A DNA stretch of 64,000 nt from Zasmidium citrigriseum (GCA_002786025.1 NHNW01000008.1:682001-746000); one strand, 5' to 3'. Shown: positions 20,760 to 34,802, counted from the stretch's first letter. Numbers and translations: made by a program. The notes: a model not told the origin generated them from the letters alone.

Positions 20760-22145
20760 TTACTTCGTTGCAAATTTGGTGGCAATATCCTCCAGACTCA
20801 TGGACAAAAGATCATAATCCAGCTCATCTTCCGCCAGATTCAGCTCCTTGAGTTTCTTCAGGAACGGATGATTCGGCCGATTTGACATCACTCCCTTGAC
20901 AGTCCTCCTGCTCACGTTTTGCGATTCGAACTTGGGCTTTTCACCATTCTCGAGCAGCTCTGGACGAGGCGCGATGATTGATTGTGGATCGGGATTGTAG
21001 AAGAATGGCAACGAGAACCTTTCGCATCGTGGGTTTCCGAATGCTCGATGCACCGTCGCGGGAAATCGACCATTGGAGAGAACCTCCATGTAGCTTCCAG
21101 TATTGACGATATACGCGTGACTCTTCGGCGGCGCCGGAATCCAGATACCGTTGGCATTCAGCACTTCAAGGCCACCAACGTCGTCTGAAGCAGTGGTCAG
21201 TTGTTGGACCGGAGACATTTGTCGGTCTTACCTTGATAAAGAACAGTAAGTCCTCCGTAGTCTGCATGTGGAGTGATTGATGACTGATCTTGGGGGTCTT
21301 GGACGGGATAGTACTGGATCGTGATGTCGGTCATGGGGAATTTGAACGTCTCATCGAGGGCTGTCTCCTCGAGCCCAAGCGCGAGAGAGAAGATCTGGAG
21401 AAGGTTCTTGGAGAATTTGAACACCTCTTGGTCTTCAGGATCCTGTTAGCGACATTGCAACTGATGGTTTCACAGACGCGCTTACAGTAATCGTACAGTG
21501 TGATTCGAAATTCTGGTAAGGCTTCCTTTGGAAATTGGTTCATCGAAACGGTTCCGGGGTCGGCTTTGCGGACAATATGCTGCTCTGGATTCGTATAGTC
21601 CCTGCCAAAGCTGAAAGAGGCACGGCTCGATGTTCCATCCTTGAAGATAAAGGGCAGATAACCCTTGACGCCTTGGCTGTTGTCCACATGCATTTTGAGC
21701 TATTCGATCATGTGAGTTCAGTCCTGACCGAATCAACGGCTTCGAACTCACCAACTCTTCTTGCGGTAGGCTGAACAATTTCTTGACCATGTCAAGAGCC
21801 GCATCTGCCACCTTGATTAGATCGTTGGCATTGAAACGTCCGAATGCATTACTCACCCATCTTTTCGGTTGGGACTGGAGGATTGACAGCATAGAAGAAC
21901 CCAACCTCGGCCGCAACTTTCGCAATCTTTTCGGCAATGTTCTGACGAGCCACGGGATCACTGGAGTAGATCTCGGAGACGTCGACTGTGGGTATCTCCC
22001 CAAACGTCTTTTTCGCATGTGGTCCCGTCAAGACAGGACGGGACAAGCGATAACCGCCCGAGCCATAGAATACTCTGCTCTTGTCGTTTTCTGGCTGAAT
22101 CTGGCCAAGAACGCTCGAAACACTGGAAGTCGTGAGAGTCGCCAT
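20760..22145 (-). CDS. 2-oxoglutarate/Fe(II)-dependent dioxygenase, isopenicillin-N-synthase-like
   Basis: Five exons on the minus strand: 21857..22145, 21752..21804, 21474..21699, 21232..21432 and 20760..21184; introns 41-52 nt; 397 aa. The N-terminal DIOX_N domain (GEIPTVDVS, VGFFYAVNP) precedes the catalytic jelly roll. Iron ligands are His245, Asp247 (HADYGG) and His302 (TVHRA); the 2-oxoglutarate-binding Arg-x-Ser is Arg312/Ser314. Intron 3 uses a CTGAAG acceptor 13 nt past a GCTAAC branch site, skipping a nearer CAG. An upstream in-frame ATG at 22199 would add 18 residues; I prefer 22145 because enough sequence already precedes the domain. The family includes thymine 7-hydroxylase and deoxynucleoside hydroxylases. 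Its position between an NCS1 permease and a nucleoside hydrolase suggests a base or nucleoside as substrate (inference). Confidence 0.88.
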
Positions 22146-22548
22146 GTTGGAGAAGTATGGACAATTGCATTCAACTCTGAAGAGTCTCTGAGTGGGCATT
22201 TAGGGTTGTTGACGGGCAGGAAGCTCATGGTCTCGGAACCGCAGCCTCGTCTTTCGGGCGGGGCCGAACATAATCCGCTCTCTATCTCGACCGCGGGATA
22301 GAAACTCGGCCGAGATTGGAAACAAACTCAGCCGCGGAGGCCAAAGGAGTGACCCTGTTTGATAGCATCGATCAGCTCCGTCGATGGTAGAGCGAGGTAT
22401 GCACGTCCTGGCCGCCTACATTGCTCGAACTTCGTTCCTTAAAGGAGGCATGAGATTTTAATGACATCCATCAAGGACGCTGATTTGACCAGATTTGTTT
22501 TTCTCCCTCCTTCGACGTAGCCAGACCGACGCACCCGCCGTCCGAAAG
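22146..22548. other. Divergent promoter region of dioxygenase and NCS1 permease, 403 bp
   Basis: Holds the shared control region of the two divergent genes. It contains the palindrome-centred element at 22302-22317 and several further CCG/CGG triplets close by, as expected for Zn2Cys6 regulation. Confidence 0.6.
22302..22317 (+). promoter_or_regulatory. Candidate cluster operator AAACTCGGCCGAGATT
   Basis: A 10-bp perfect palindrome (CTCGGCCGAG) with three extra matching bases on each side to the copy at 26281-26296, which is its exact reverse complement over 16 bp. It contains abutting CGG and CCG triplets, the kind of inverted half-sites bound by Zn2Cys6 dimers. It lies 157 bp from the dioxygenase start and 232 bp from the permease start. 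Confidence 0.6.
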
Positions 22549-24301
22549 ATGCGGTTTCCTCGCCCTTCAGGTGCCACCATTGCGGCACGCCTGACCTCAG
22601 TGTCAGCCTGGCGTCTGCCAAAGCAGTCTTCAGCTTTGGCTCCAGAGCATGTCTGGTCCAACAAGGACATGGACCCAGTTCCCCACGAGGAGCAGACATG
22701 GTCAGTCTGGACTTGGATGATGTATTGGGCGGTCGAGAGTTTCAGCCTTGGCACATGGCAGACTGGTGGCAGTATCTTGACGAAAGGGTTGACATGGTAT
22801 GAGACTCTGCTTGCTGTAAGCTACCTCATCATCTGGCTCACAAGGCGAATGAGCGGACAATCTGCTGATGCAATCGCAGAGCTTCTTCGGATCTGCTTGT
22901 ACAGCCGTGCCCATGGTACTGAATGGCAGCCTTGGTGCCGACTTGCACATCCCCTTTGCTGTTGCCATTCGCGCATCGTTCGGATACTACTTTGCATACT
23001 TTTGCATTGTATCTAGATGCGTATTGGCGATGTTTTGGCTAGGTTCAGTCACCAACAATGGCTCGACAGCAATCACTGTCATGATCACGGCCATATGGCC
23101 TTCATATGCCGACATCCCCAACACGATTGCGTCAAATATGGGAGTGACTACGCAAGGCATGATCAGCTACATTATCATGTTCCTCATCCAGATCCCGTTG
23201 TTCATGATTCCGACGCAGAAATTGAAGTGGCTATTTGCCTCCAAGTTGTGTATCACGCCAATTGCAGCTCTCGCAACCATGGCCTGGTGCGTTCACACTG
23301 CTGGAAGCACTGGACCTGTCTTCAATCAGCCTTCGACTCTCAGCGGATCAGAGCGAGCCTGGCAATTTCTCAGCTCTGCTACGGCTGTCTCAGGGAGTCT
23401 GTCTACTTTGGCCTGCAATATACCAGACTTCTCGAGGTTCTCACGCTCTTCGAATGCGCAGTGGGTCCAGTTGCCGTTCATTCCTGCCATTCATATGACA
23501 GGTACAATAATAGGAGTCATTGGTACCTCGGCTACCCAGGTTATATACGGCGAACTGCTCTGGAACCCTTTGAACATCTACCTTCGATGGATTGAGACAG
23601 GCTCTAGCGGAGGCCGGGCAGCTGCGTTTTTCTGCGGATTTGCATGGGCTCTCTCACAGATATGCACCAACATCACGGCCAACTCAATCTCGGCAGCAAA
23701 CGACTTGACAGTTCTCTGTCCGAGATACATCAATATTCGACGAGGATGCATTCTCGCCTCGATCATCGGCTGTTGGGTATTTGTGCCTTGGAGGATCGTA
23801 GCAGCTGCTTCGAATCTGCTTTCGTTCCTGAGCGGCTATGCTATTTTCCTGGCACCAATTGCTGGAATACTTTGCTCTGACTACTGGATTGTTCGAAGAA
23901 GAAAGCTCGACATCCCTGCGCTCTACGACCCTCACGGCCGGTATCGATACTGGTATGGCATAAACTGGCGAGCTCTTCTGGCGTTTTTGGTTGCTCTGGT
24001 ACCGACGTTTCCTGGCCTTCTATACGCAGTCGCTGGTAACACAGGTAACTCTGCGATCCACATCTCACATGAAGCTCAACACCTCTATTCCTTCAATTGG
24101 CTCTATGGCTTTACCTCCAGTATCTTTGTATACTCCACGATTAGTCGCTTCTTCCCAGCAGTGGAGACCTTGGTCAGCCATACAATCACATCGTTTGATG
24201 TGATTGATGCAGTATCCGTTGATCACGAGACAAGGGCAGAGAAGGGCCACATGAACATAGAAGAGAGTACTGTGACTCAGGACGGCGATGTCAAGGCTTG
24301 A
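22549..24301 (+). CDS. NCS1-family nucleobase/nucleoside permease
   Basis: Plasma-membrane symporter of the nucleobase-cation-symport-1 family (uracil, uridine, allantoin, thiamine and similar substrates). Exons 22549..22815 and 22880..24301 (64-nt intron, GTAAGC..GCAG), 562 aa. Exon 1 has the cytosolic N-terminus with the family-typical WSNKDMDPVP and EEQTWSVWTW stretches leading into the first membrane segments. Exon 2 continues with VLNGSLGADLHIPFAVAIRASFG, the canonical NCS1 block (given here by its key residues G-x-x-HIPF..RASFG). About ten further hydrophobic segments follow, with a conserved SANDLTVLCPRYINIRRG region and a DYWIVRRR loop. The start at 22549 is the first ATG in frame. 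It is divergent from the dioxygenase gene and convergent with the nucleoside hydrolase. Substrate cannot be read directly; the neighbours favour a nucleoside or its base. Confidence 0.9.
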
Positions 24302-24697
24302 GGCTTCAGCATGGTGCAACGAAGACGGATGACGTTGACTTGAAGTATGATTTGATTTGACAATCTCTTGATAGAAATCGACAAGTGAAATTCTTTCAGC
24401 TGCTCTCCAACTTTCATCACGAGGATTCTCATCCGAATCGCTTGGGCTCATCCAGAATGACTCTAACGGTAGATATTCAGTCTCACTGTTGTTTCGACTG
24501 TTGATATATCACTCAGCACATCTCTTGCTTCATGACATGGATCGATCGAACATTGGTAAGTCAGAAAACGGATCATCAGTCGGGATCTTGCAAGTAGAAC
24601 ATGTCTTCAGCGTAGGTGGAGTTTTGTACACTGCTCGGAGATTGCTCAAATTTATCGTCGATTGTGTCATTTTCTACCTTGGCTCTTCATGGCTGAC
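24302..24697. other. Convergent intergenic region, 396 bp
   Basis: Between the 3' ends of the permease and nucleoside hydrolase genes; no further feature seen. Confidence 0.55.
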
Positions 24698-26098
24698 CTA
24701 ATTGCACCCTGTCGTCTCTTCCAATCCAAGCAACGAAAGGACCTTTTGATGAAAAGCTTCAGCTCCAGGGCTTGTCGAAGCCTTCTCGATTCTGTTGCCC
24801 CTGATAGCACTCCTCCAACCCAAAGGATCCTTCTCAACCTCAGTCATGCCCAATGAGCTAGCGTTCGCATACCCTCGCCGATCAACCACATTCATACCTG
24901 TCGTCCATTGCCCGGTAGTCTCCACACGAATGTCTCTTGGATCATCGATTTGCCAGCTTGGAAGTTGGCGTGTGAGTGCGTACCAGACGGTAAGCGGGTC
25001 GTGGAGTATAACGCAGTCCTCTTCAGAGTTGACATGGATGCCGTGTATGAAGGTGTATGCCAAAGCCGCAAGTGGGCTGCCGGCCTCGAGTTGCGGCTTG
25101 ATGGATGCCTCAAATCTGTCGTACTGTACGCAGTGTGATAGAGTTATGTCCAATGGAAACATCTTGATCGGGATCGTTGAGTTCAGACTGTGCGGGTAGA
25201 TATCGATGAATTCGATGGGTAAAGTGCTTGAAGCATTCTTCGACGAGAGAGCGTAAGACCTTGCGGCGGCCAAAGGGTCGTTGGCTGTATTAGCCTCTGC
25301 GTTTGGTGACACGTTCCCAGGGACGTCGACTGCGCCTCCCATAACCAAAAGCTCTTTCATTCGGAGGAAAGCAACGGGGTCCTCCGCAGCGGCGAGTGCG
25401 ATGTTGGTCATGGGTCCAACTGCTACGACCGAAACGCTGTCCGCAGGATTCTCTCTAAGCACGCGGAGGATAGCTTTGTGGGCGGGCTCGCGTGTAGCAT
25501 TGAAGTACTGATAATACTCTGGCTCAGTCTCAGGGGCTTCAACACTATCGTTGAATAGAGAGCGCCAGGAGTCGTCAGGCGAAAATTGCGGATACTTCGA
25601 TACTGTTAGCCAAGTATATAAAGCGTGATTGAGAGACCGACAAGAGCATGGAAGTTGTGAAGTCCATCGACGCCATCTGAAAGCCATTAAAAACATTCAA
25701 ATGAGCAGCTGCAATTGCGATACTCACGATGTCCAGGCGCAATCACCTCAACTGGCTCTCCAATTGCGGACGCAGACCCCAAAGCGACCAATGGCCTGTA
25801 TTTCTGAAAAGCACCAAACCCAACAGTTCTGTTGTGTTCTCGACGCCAGCCCATTTCAAGGAACAAGACTTTGAACATTGCAATGGCGTTGCGGAGTCCT
25901 TTTTCGACATTGACGTTGCCAAAGACAGTCGTAATGAGCAGGACTTCCATGACGGCCGGCATCGCAGCCATGGCGAAAAGAAGTCCCGTCATGTCGTCGC
26001 CACCTGCGCTTGTCAGATATGATGTAGTGGAATGAATTGAAGCACTGACCCATATCAGTGTCGAATATGACCTTGGTCATCGCATTCGTGACGTTCAT
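24698..26098 (-). CDS. Inosine-uridine-preferring nucleoside hydrolase family protein
   Basis: Cleaves the N-glycosidic bond of ribonucleosides to base plus ribose. Four exons: 26050..26098, 25728..26003, 25642..25676 (only 35 nt) and 24698..25594; 418 aa. The calcium-binding Asp cluster DTDMGGDD (residues 13-20) spans the first intron and is complete only after splicing. VDGLHNFHA, the VAVGPMTNIALA strand-turn, the NAEANTANDP segment and HDPLTVW (His318, Asp319) follow the family order. The last intron uses a CGAAG acceptor just beyond a GCTAAC branch site, ignoring a closer CAG; this aligns the NFH..YP segment with the family. There is no signal peptide, so it is probably cytosolic and acts on imported nucleosides. 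Its upstream region carries the palindrome shared with the dioxygenase/permease promoter. Confidence 0.88.
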
Positions 26099-27751
26099 GT
26101 TGTCGATATGTTGCAGATGAACTCGTGAGGACTATCTGGGCTGTCGAAGGATCCTGTGTAACTATTGGAAACGCCTCCCACTTACTCTGCAAGTTTTAAA
26201 CTTCTTCGTACACCTCGCATAGCTGCGTAGACTATCTCTGATTTCGGTCCTTGTAAGGCAGAATCGAAGATCCTCTCTCTAATCTCGGCCGAGTTTATGG
26301 TTGGAGGTCGCGATTACGATTAGATACATTGAGGCTTTTCTTCGGAAGTGAGGGGACGCTACAACATGAGATATCCTTCAGTTCATTTTATCGGGGTCCC
26401 CCGTGAGAGTTCGGAGGGCGGCGAAAGTACAATCTTTTTCGGATCTTTGGTTGATGCAGATTTGACGGGAGTTTCGGAGCGAATTGACGATGCAGCACTG
26501 CCGTAAGAAATCCTGAACTTTCCCGCATATTCACATCGCTATCGTTATAGCAGTCCTCGTGACACTGCTGGGCACTGAAGTTGCAGGTTGAGGATTGGGT
26601 CGGCTGAGTTGTCTGGAGAAGCAGCCTCAAGAATGGCGAATTCTCCGCTAAGACTGCTACATCTACTGCACCCCTCGGTACAGCACGACAGAGCGGAAGC
26701 AAATAACTTTCATCTGAATGTACCGCGAAGTCGAATGTACACTGTCGTTCAAGATCTTGTCGCCGAAAACATGGATAGGAGAGAATTAGTAGAGACGAGC
26801 GAATATCGGATGACGCCACAATTTGCATAGACAGAGAGGCGAGTCCATCTAATGTAAAACAAGGTCAGCTTTGGGATGCTGTAGCGACAAACTTCTCGGC
26901 AATGATTGGGTTGATCGGTAGGGCTGAGCTGCCAAGGATCACATGCCAAAGCGCTCCTGCCGTTTTGGGAAAGGCGGTAGCGGCACTCATAGGCCGGCTA
27001 CTCGTCGCTGGATCACACCCAGAAGTGCAAGCGCAGGGCCGGCGAATACGATCGTGCAACACCTTCGCACCCTACTTGACACAGATGCACATCCGGTAGG
27101 TTCTGAACTGCGTTGTCAGCTCAGCTGTGGTGGGATAGCATCGGCCACAATCGAGGACTTTGATCAAAACGGCGATCCATCACTCCCACCAGTGAGCGTT
27201 GAAACCCTAGCAGCTGCTGTCGTGTCTGACAAGGAGCCTGGCAGAGATTTGACGCAGCATCGTGAACCTCATTGGAGGCTTCGTACCTGGGGGTGTCGTG
27301 AACATGAAGATGAGGATCAAGTTACTCTCAGACTACAGTACCTCAAGTTAGCAACGAGAAGACACTGGCGCATTCCAATAATTGTCCAGATACGTGACCT
27401 CTGAGTCGTGATCTTGAGTGGTTGATTGAACGACCATCGTTTCGCTAAAGAATGAACGGACGACTTCCATTGCCGAAAAGTCAGGCTAAATCATTGATAG
27501 AGGTAGTGCCGGAAGGAGTGGATTGATAGATATCATTCGACTGGAATCAAGATCGGAACGATGCATGAGCAGGCCAAGGACTCAATTCCAACCGCCTTCA
27601 ACGGTCTAAGCTCATTCAATGGCTCACCGGCCCTCCCTGCCCTCCAGGTAGGCAGTGAGGCATCATTTGCATACGAGTTGTGACTGTATATAAGTCAGCG
27701 AGATCCACATTTCGGCACCATAGATAGTACTTACCTCTCAAACTCCAGTCT
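26099..27751. other. Intergenic region, 1.65 kb
   Basis: Carries the nucleoside hydrolase promoter at the left end, including the palindromic element at 26281-26296. Several short open frames in the middle have no recognisable content. Confidence 0.5.
26281..26296 (-). promoter_or_regulatory. Second copy of the candidate cluster operator (inverted)
   Basis: AATCTCGGCCGAGTTT on the plus strand is the exact reverse complement of the 16-mer at 22302-22317. It lies 183 bp upstream of the nucleoside hydrolase start codon, a normal distance for a fungal activator site. Confidence 0.6.
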
Positions 27752-28117
27752 CTAATAGTGACACTGCATGCTCTTAGCATGATAATAGTAGTAGCAATCA
27801 ATCTCCATCGGAGGAGCTTTCGGATTCGTATGGTACGCGAAATCCTGACAGTTATCGTCCTTGTACACGACGCAATAGACGCCCTTCGAGTTGCCGTATT
27901 TGTCGACAACGCCGGGAACAAGTTCGATGGCGTCGAAGCTGTCGTATCTGTAGCAATAACCCGTGCCACCTTTTTGCGGCCCATACTCTCCGAGCTCCTG
28001 GAGATTGCCTTGACAATTGGGCCCGCCTCGCTTGAATTTCACGCATGGTTCGCTGCCGCAATCGCCGTAGACCGTGAAGGGTGCCAGGAGTAGTGAGAAG
28101 AGGAGGCCGTTGCGCAT
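27752..28117 (-). CDS. Small secreted cysteine-rich protein, eight Cys (effector-like)
   Basis: Single exon, 121 aa, ATG at 28117. A signal peptide of about 18 residues ends TVYG. The mature part has eight Cys, allowing four disulphides, and is rich in Tyr and Gly: a CGSEPC start, a CYRYDSFDAIELVPG segment, a VYCVVYKDDNCQDF segment, and DCYYYYHAKSMQC at the end. No enzyme motif is present. The size and Cys content match secreted fungal effector-like or antimicrobial proteins, but I do not recognise the family. A TATAAAA box lies about 140 bp upstream. It stands alone in a gene-poor neighbourhood of about 3 kb, which is common for such genes. Confidence 0.78.
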   Translation of the reverse strand: MRNGLLFSLLLAPFTVYGDCGSEPCVKFKRGGPNCQGNLQELGEYGPQKGGTGYCYRYDSFDAIELVPGVVDKYGNSKGVYCVVYKDDNCQDFAYHTNPKAPPMEIDCYYYYHAKSMQCHY

Positions 28118-30975
<2,858 letters not shown>

Positions 30976-30982
30976 TAGATCT

Positions 30983-32815
30983 TCATGTTAAAACATTCTT
31001 GGCTTGGCTGGCAGCCCTTGTGCACAGAAAGACCTTTTCTAACACCTGGTGCATGGCTTCGATGTCGCGGACTCCAGGGGCCCATAGATTCAGCGTGTTG
31101 ACAGCAGATTGCACAAGGTATTCCCAGTCTCCGGGAATCTCCAAGTGCTCGAAGGCGAGTACAGCGGCGACTAGCATCATTCCACATGCGAATACCCCGC
31201 GCAAAGCGAACCATGTCCCCCCATGACGATTCATTGCGCTCGAATGTCTGATGTACTGAGAACAGCAGAATAAGCAGTCTTGTGCGAGCTTTGTCGCACC
31301 TTCATGGAGCGTTGAAGATGTTCCATGGACGACATAATAGAGGAAGGGCCGCAAGATGAGGACCTGGCACTCCACGAAGCGACCTTTCAAAAAGAAGGCC
31401 AGCTCATGTGTAGGAATGTCGACGTCACCGGAGCGAAGGCCTTCGGGAAGGTGTTTTTGCATCTCGATGATCTGGTGGTGGCATTCTGCATGTCGTCGTA
31501 CGAATACGGCGATGTCATCAAGCCATCGAGTCGGACTGCCTTCGTACATGAGATCGAGCATGTCGGATAAAGTCCTCCGGATCGATATCTCCGCAAGGTA
31601 AAAGTACCAGCCATGTTGCTCGGGCTCGGTCTCCTGAATGCCAAGTGCCGTGGAAGGTGAAGACCCCAGTGGAGATGTCGTCTCCGTCGGCGGCTGAGGA
31701 AATGATGCAGTTGGCTGAAGGCCTTGGAGACAGCTAGGTTGAAGACCGACTTTGGGGAGCAGCTCACTCTCAGCCCGAACGGTTGACCAAAACAATCGGT
31801 CGACCAATCCGTTTCCGTCCGTCGAAAGACCTGACTGTGCCATGTGGACTTGTAATCGGAGCGACGCTTGCTGGATGTAATAGGCAGCTTGAGTCGCTTT
31901 CAAAGCGCATTTCTCGTAGACATGAGCGAGAAATAGGCATTGGATATCGATGATCGCATCGCCTAGGAGGCCGATCCTCTTCTTGGCTGCAACGTAGTAC
32001 GCGCTTGCGGCTCCCTGGTCGATCTCGTGATTTGCTGATATATCGGAGGCTGGACTGTTGGCGTTATTGGCAGGAGACCATCTCTTCGTGTAGTGTGCGA
32101 GGGCGCAAATGAGCAACTAGCAGCTGGTCAGATGTGAGTCCTTGCGTTGACACATACCCTGGCTTACGACTAAACACGACTCGCTGTCCCATCCGAAGCC
32201 ATGTTCAGCAATTCTCGTAGCAGTGGCCTTGACCGCCACAGCATCCAGTATTGGATTCCGAGGGTTGATGTCATCGAAGAATCTGTTCACAAGAGGCACG
32301 ACTTCCTCCTCCATCAGGGCTCGTCTCGAACTGGAGTCGTTTGTATTGCTGGCATGCTGGCGTCCCGTGGCGATGGTGTCGGCGTCCAGAACAAATGAGC
32401 GAAGGCATCGCTCCTGCTTTGACAAGAAAGCTTGGAAGATTGGCCATTGTAGAAGGCACTCGCAGCGGTGCGGCACCCCGCCTTTCTCATGCGGGGCTTC
32501 CGGGCCCCCACATCCGCGTCGCTCAGACGCCAACACCTCCACGACTCGTTTCAACTCATCCAGCCTCCTCAAGATTGCCTTCTGCTCATCGTCCTTCACA
32601 TTCTCGCCCACTTCCGCATCATCGTAGACACACTTGGCTCCATTTACTCTACAGAATCCACAGACCGGCCTCTGATTATCGCATTTCGTTTTCCGGAGCC
32701 GGCAGAAATGGCATGCCTTGGCGGCTCTTTTGCGCGCTGCGTAGGCCTCTGCTCCAGAAGTAGTGCGTCGTCGCTTGCGAGGAGCATGCCGAGCGTCTGG
32801 ATCTGGGGAGTCCAT
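30983..32815 (-). CDS. Zn2Cys6 transcription factor next to sulfatase
   Basis: Probable local regulator of the sulfatase and transporter genes. Exons 32168..32815 and 30983..32116 (51-nt intron, GTAAGC..CTAG, phase 0), 593 aa. A basic stretch (PRKRRR) is followed by the binuclear zinc cluster at Cys35, 38, 45, 52, 55 and 62 (CHFCRLRKTKC..CGFC..C). A short Lys/Leu-rich helix near residues 75-95 could be the dimerisation coiled coil. The rest is the fungal-specific transcription-factor domain, with the EEVVPLVNRFFDDINPRNPI entry motif and a helical C-terminus. It is convergent with the sulfatase gene (7 bp between stop codons) and divergent from the MFS gene (283 bp between starts). That arrangement suits co-regulation of the transporter from a shared promoter. 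Confidence 0.87.
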
Positions 32816-33098
32816 TCCGAAGTGCTGTGGCGGGGATAGACGGGGAGACAGGTGTTAAATGTCCACGTCGTGCGGAGTCGTTCTTGTCTTGCCGACAAGC
32901 CGGACAGGGGAAAAGCGGCACTTGGGCCGTCGGGCCTGGGGCGCGTCCAAGGGTGTTGGAGCACATCATCGAAGCTATACTGTTGGCAGTTGAAGTATCG
33001 CTTGGATTGAACTCGAGGCATGGCTACTTGTATGAGGCCTCGGAAGGCGCAAAACGGATGGAGGTGGCTATTCTTCTCAATGCGAGCCGACCACATCG

Positions 33099-34802
33099 AT
33101 GCCTCAGACCACCATGGCGACGACATCTTCGAGAATACCAGAGTCTGATGGAATCGCGAAACGTCTGCGACGATCCTTCAATGGCCGCCTTCTCTACTCG
33201 GTCTGCCTCATAGCAGTCTCCCAAGTCAACTTCGGATTCGATCAAGGCGTCTTCACCAATACCCAGGCAATGACCCAGTTCCAACGAAGATTTGGATCGT
33301 ACAACGAAGAGACCGATAATTGGAAGATCCCGCCATACTTCCTCTCCTTGCTCAACAGCTTGACGTATGTCGGCTTCGTCTTCGGCCTCTTGAGCGGCAG
33401 CGCGATCAGCAAGCGGTATGGTCGAAGAGTCTGCATGTTCACCATGTGCCTTTGGGCGCTGCTTGGGGCGCTTATTATGGTGACTGCCCAGCACAAGGCA
33501 CAAGTCCTCGTTGGGCGTGTGGTTGCATACGTATACATCGGGATGGAGCTGGCTGTGGTGCCTGTTACTCAGGCGGAGCTGGTCCCACCTCAAGTCCGTG
33601 GCCTTGTCATTGGATCATACCAGTTGGGAATTCTACTTGGATCGCTCCTGGCAGCGCTTGTCTGCCTGGGAACTGAACATGCAAAGGGAGATCCAGCGTG
33701 GCGGATCCCAATCGGTCTGCTGTTGATCATTCCAGTCATCGTCGCTGTTGGTATCTACTGGGTTCCGGAGTCGCCTCGCTGGCTGATGATCAGGCACCGA
33801 AACGACGACGCACGGAAGGCGCTCTACTTGTTGCGCCAAGGCAAGTTCTCAGAGGAGGAGATCGAGCTCGAGCTACAGGATCTCCACAATACACTCGATC
33901 GAGCGGTCGACAAAGGCCAGTTCCGTGAGCTCTTCCAAGGGACAAACCTGAAGAGAACACTTATCGTTGTTGGTGTGAACGTCTTCCTTCAGCTCACAGG
34001 CCAGAACTTCATTTCGGTGTACGGCACGATCTTGTAAGCTTCAATTCCGTCGGATCTGTAGTGTGGAGATTTTGCTGACCTTCTGATTCTCCGACATCCA
34101 GCCTCAGAGATTTGCAGACAGTCAATCCATTTGGCCTTGGGGCAGGCTCTACAGCAATCAATATCGGTGTCGTACTCCTCACGCAATACCTAACGGATAC
34201 AACCGGCCGCAAACCCCTGATGACCGCTGGTGCAATCATTCAGTGCGCCTGTCTATTCACAATGGGCGGCCTGGGTACGGTTCAAGACCCACCGGTGAGC
34301 ATACGTCAAGGGATCACGGCCATGTATGTCGTCTTTGGAGTTGGATTCTCCCTTGGCTGGGCACCTCTCTCACATGCTGTCGCGGCCGAGATACCAACAA
34401 CGAAGTTGAGAGACAAAGTAAGCAGGTCTCTTCACGTGAGGTGGCCTGTAGTGTTGGGCTAACGAACATGCGATCTAGACTTATGCCTTCGGCGCCGTCT
34501 TTAATATCGTTATCCAGTGGGCCGTCTCCTTCAGCATCCCATACCTGATCTACGAACCCTACGCCGCTCTTGGCTCTCGAGTGGGCTTCATCTTTGGGTC
34601 CACGGCCTTTCTCTGCATATTGTTCACCTGGCTGTGTATCCCTGAGTGCAGCGGCAGGTCGCTTGAAGAGATCGACGAGCTGTTCTTGAGAAAGGTGCCG
34701 CTCAGAGACTTTGCGACCGCCAAAATTGACATGCCCGGGCAAGAGGCGGTAGAGCTGAAATGTGGTTCAAGAGTCGAGCAGGTCGAGCGATCGGATGTGT
34801 GA
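33099..34802 (+). CDS. MFS transporter, sugar-porter family
   Basis: Plasma-membrane transporter of the sugar porter branch. Exons 33099..34033, 34102..34417 and 34479..34802 (introns 68 and 61 nt), 524 aa. Family marks include NFGFDQGVF in TM1, GRRVCMF after TM2 (a GRR-type motif), VPESPRWLM after TM6, GQNFISVYGTIF in TM7, TDTTGRKPLM after TM8 and PECSGRSLEEIDELF after TM12. There are twelve predicted hydrophobic segments. A second ATG 15 bp downstream (33114) is equally possible as start. Together with the intracellular sulfatase, a sulfated carbohydrate or other sulfate ester is an attractive substrate, but sugar porters also carry plain sugars and acids such as quinate. The substrate is not readable. 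Confidence 0.9.

Noticed and set aside
22143..22199. Upstream in-frame ATG at 22199 as the dioxygenase start
   Set aside because: Adds 18 residues with no family similarity; 22145 already leaves about 49 residues before the first conserved motif. Not excluded.
26388..27404. Open frames of 146-153 codons between the nucleoside hydrolase and the eight-Cys gene
   Set aside because: No domain, poor codon character and no splice-consistent extension found.
32815..33099. GCCGG-type motifs in the regulator/MFS divergent promoter as a shared operator with the sulfatase promoter
   Set aside because: Only 5-6 bp similarity (for example GCCGGA) with no conserved arrangement; not better than chance in GC-rich promoters.
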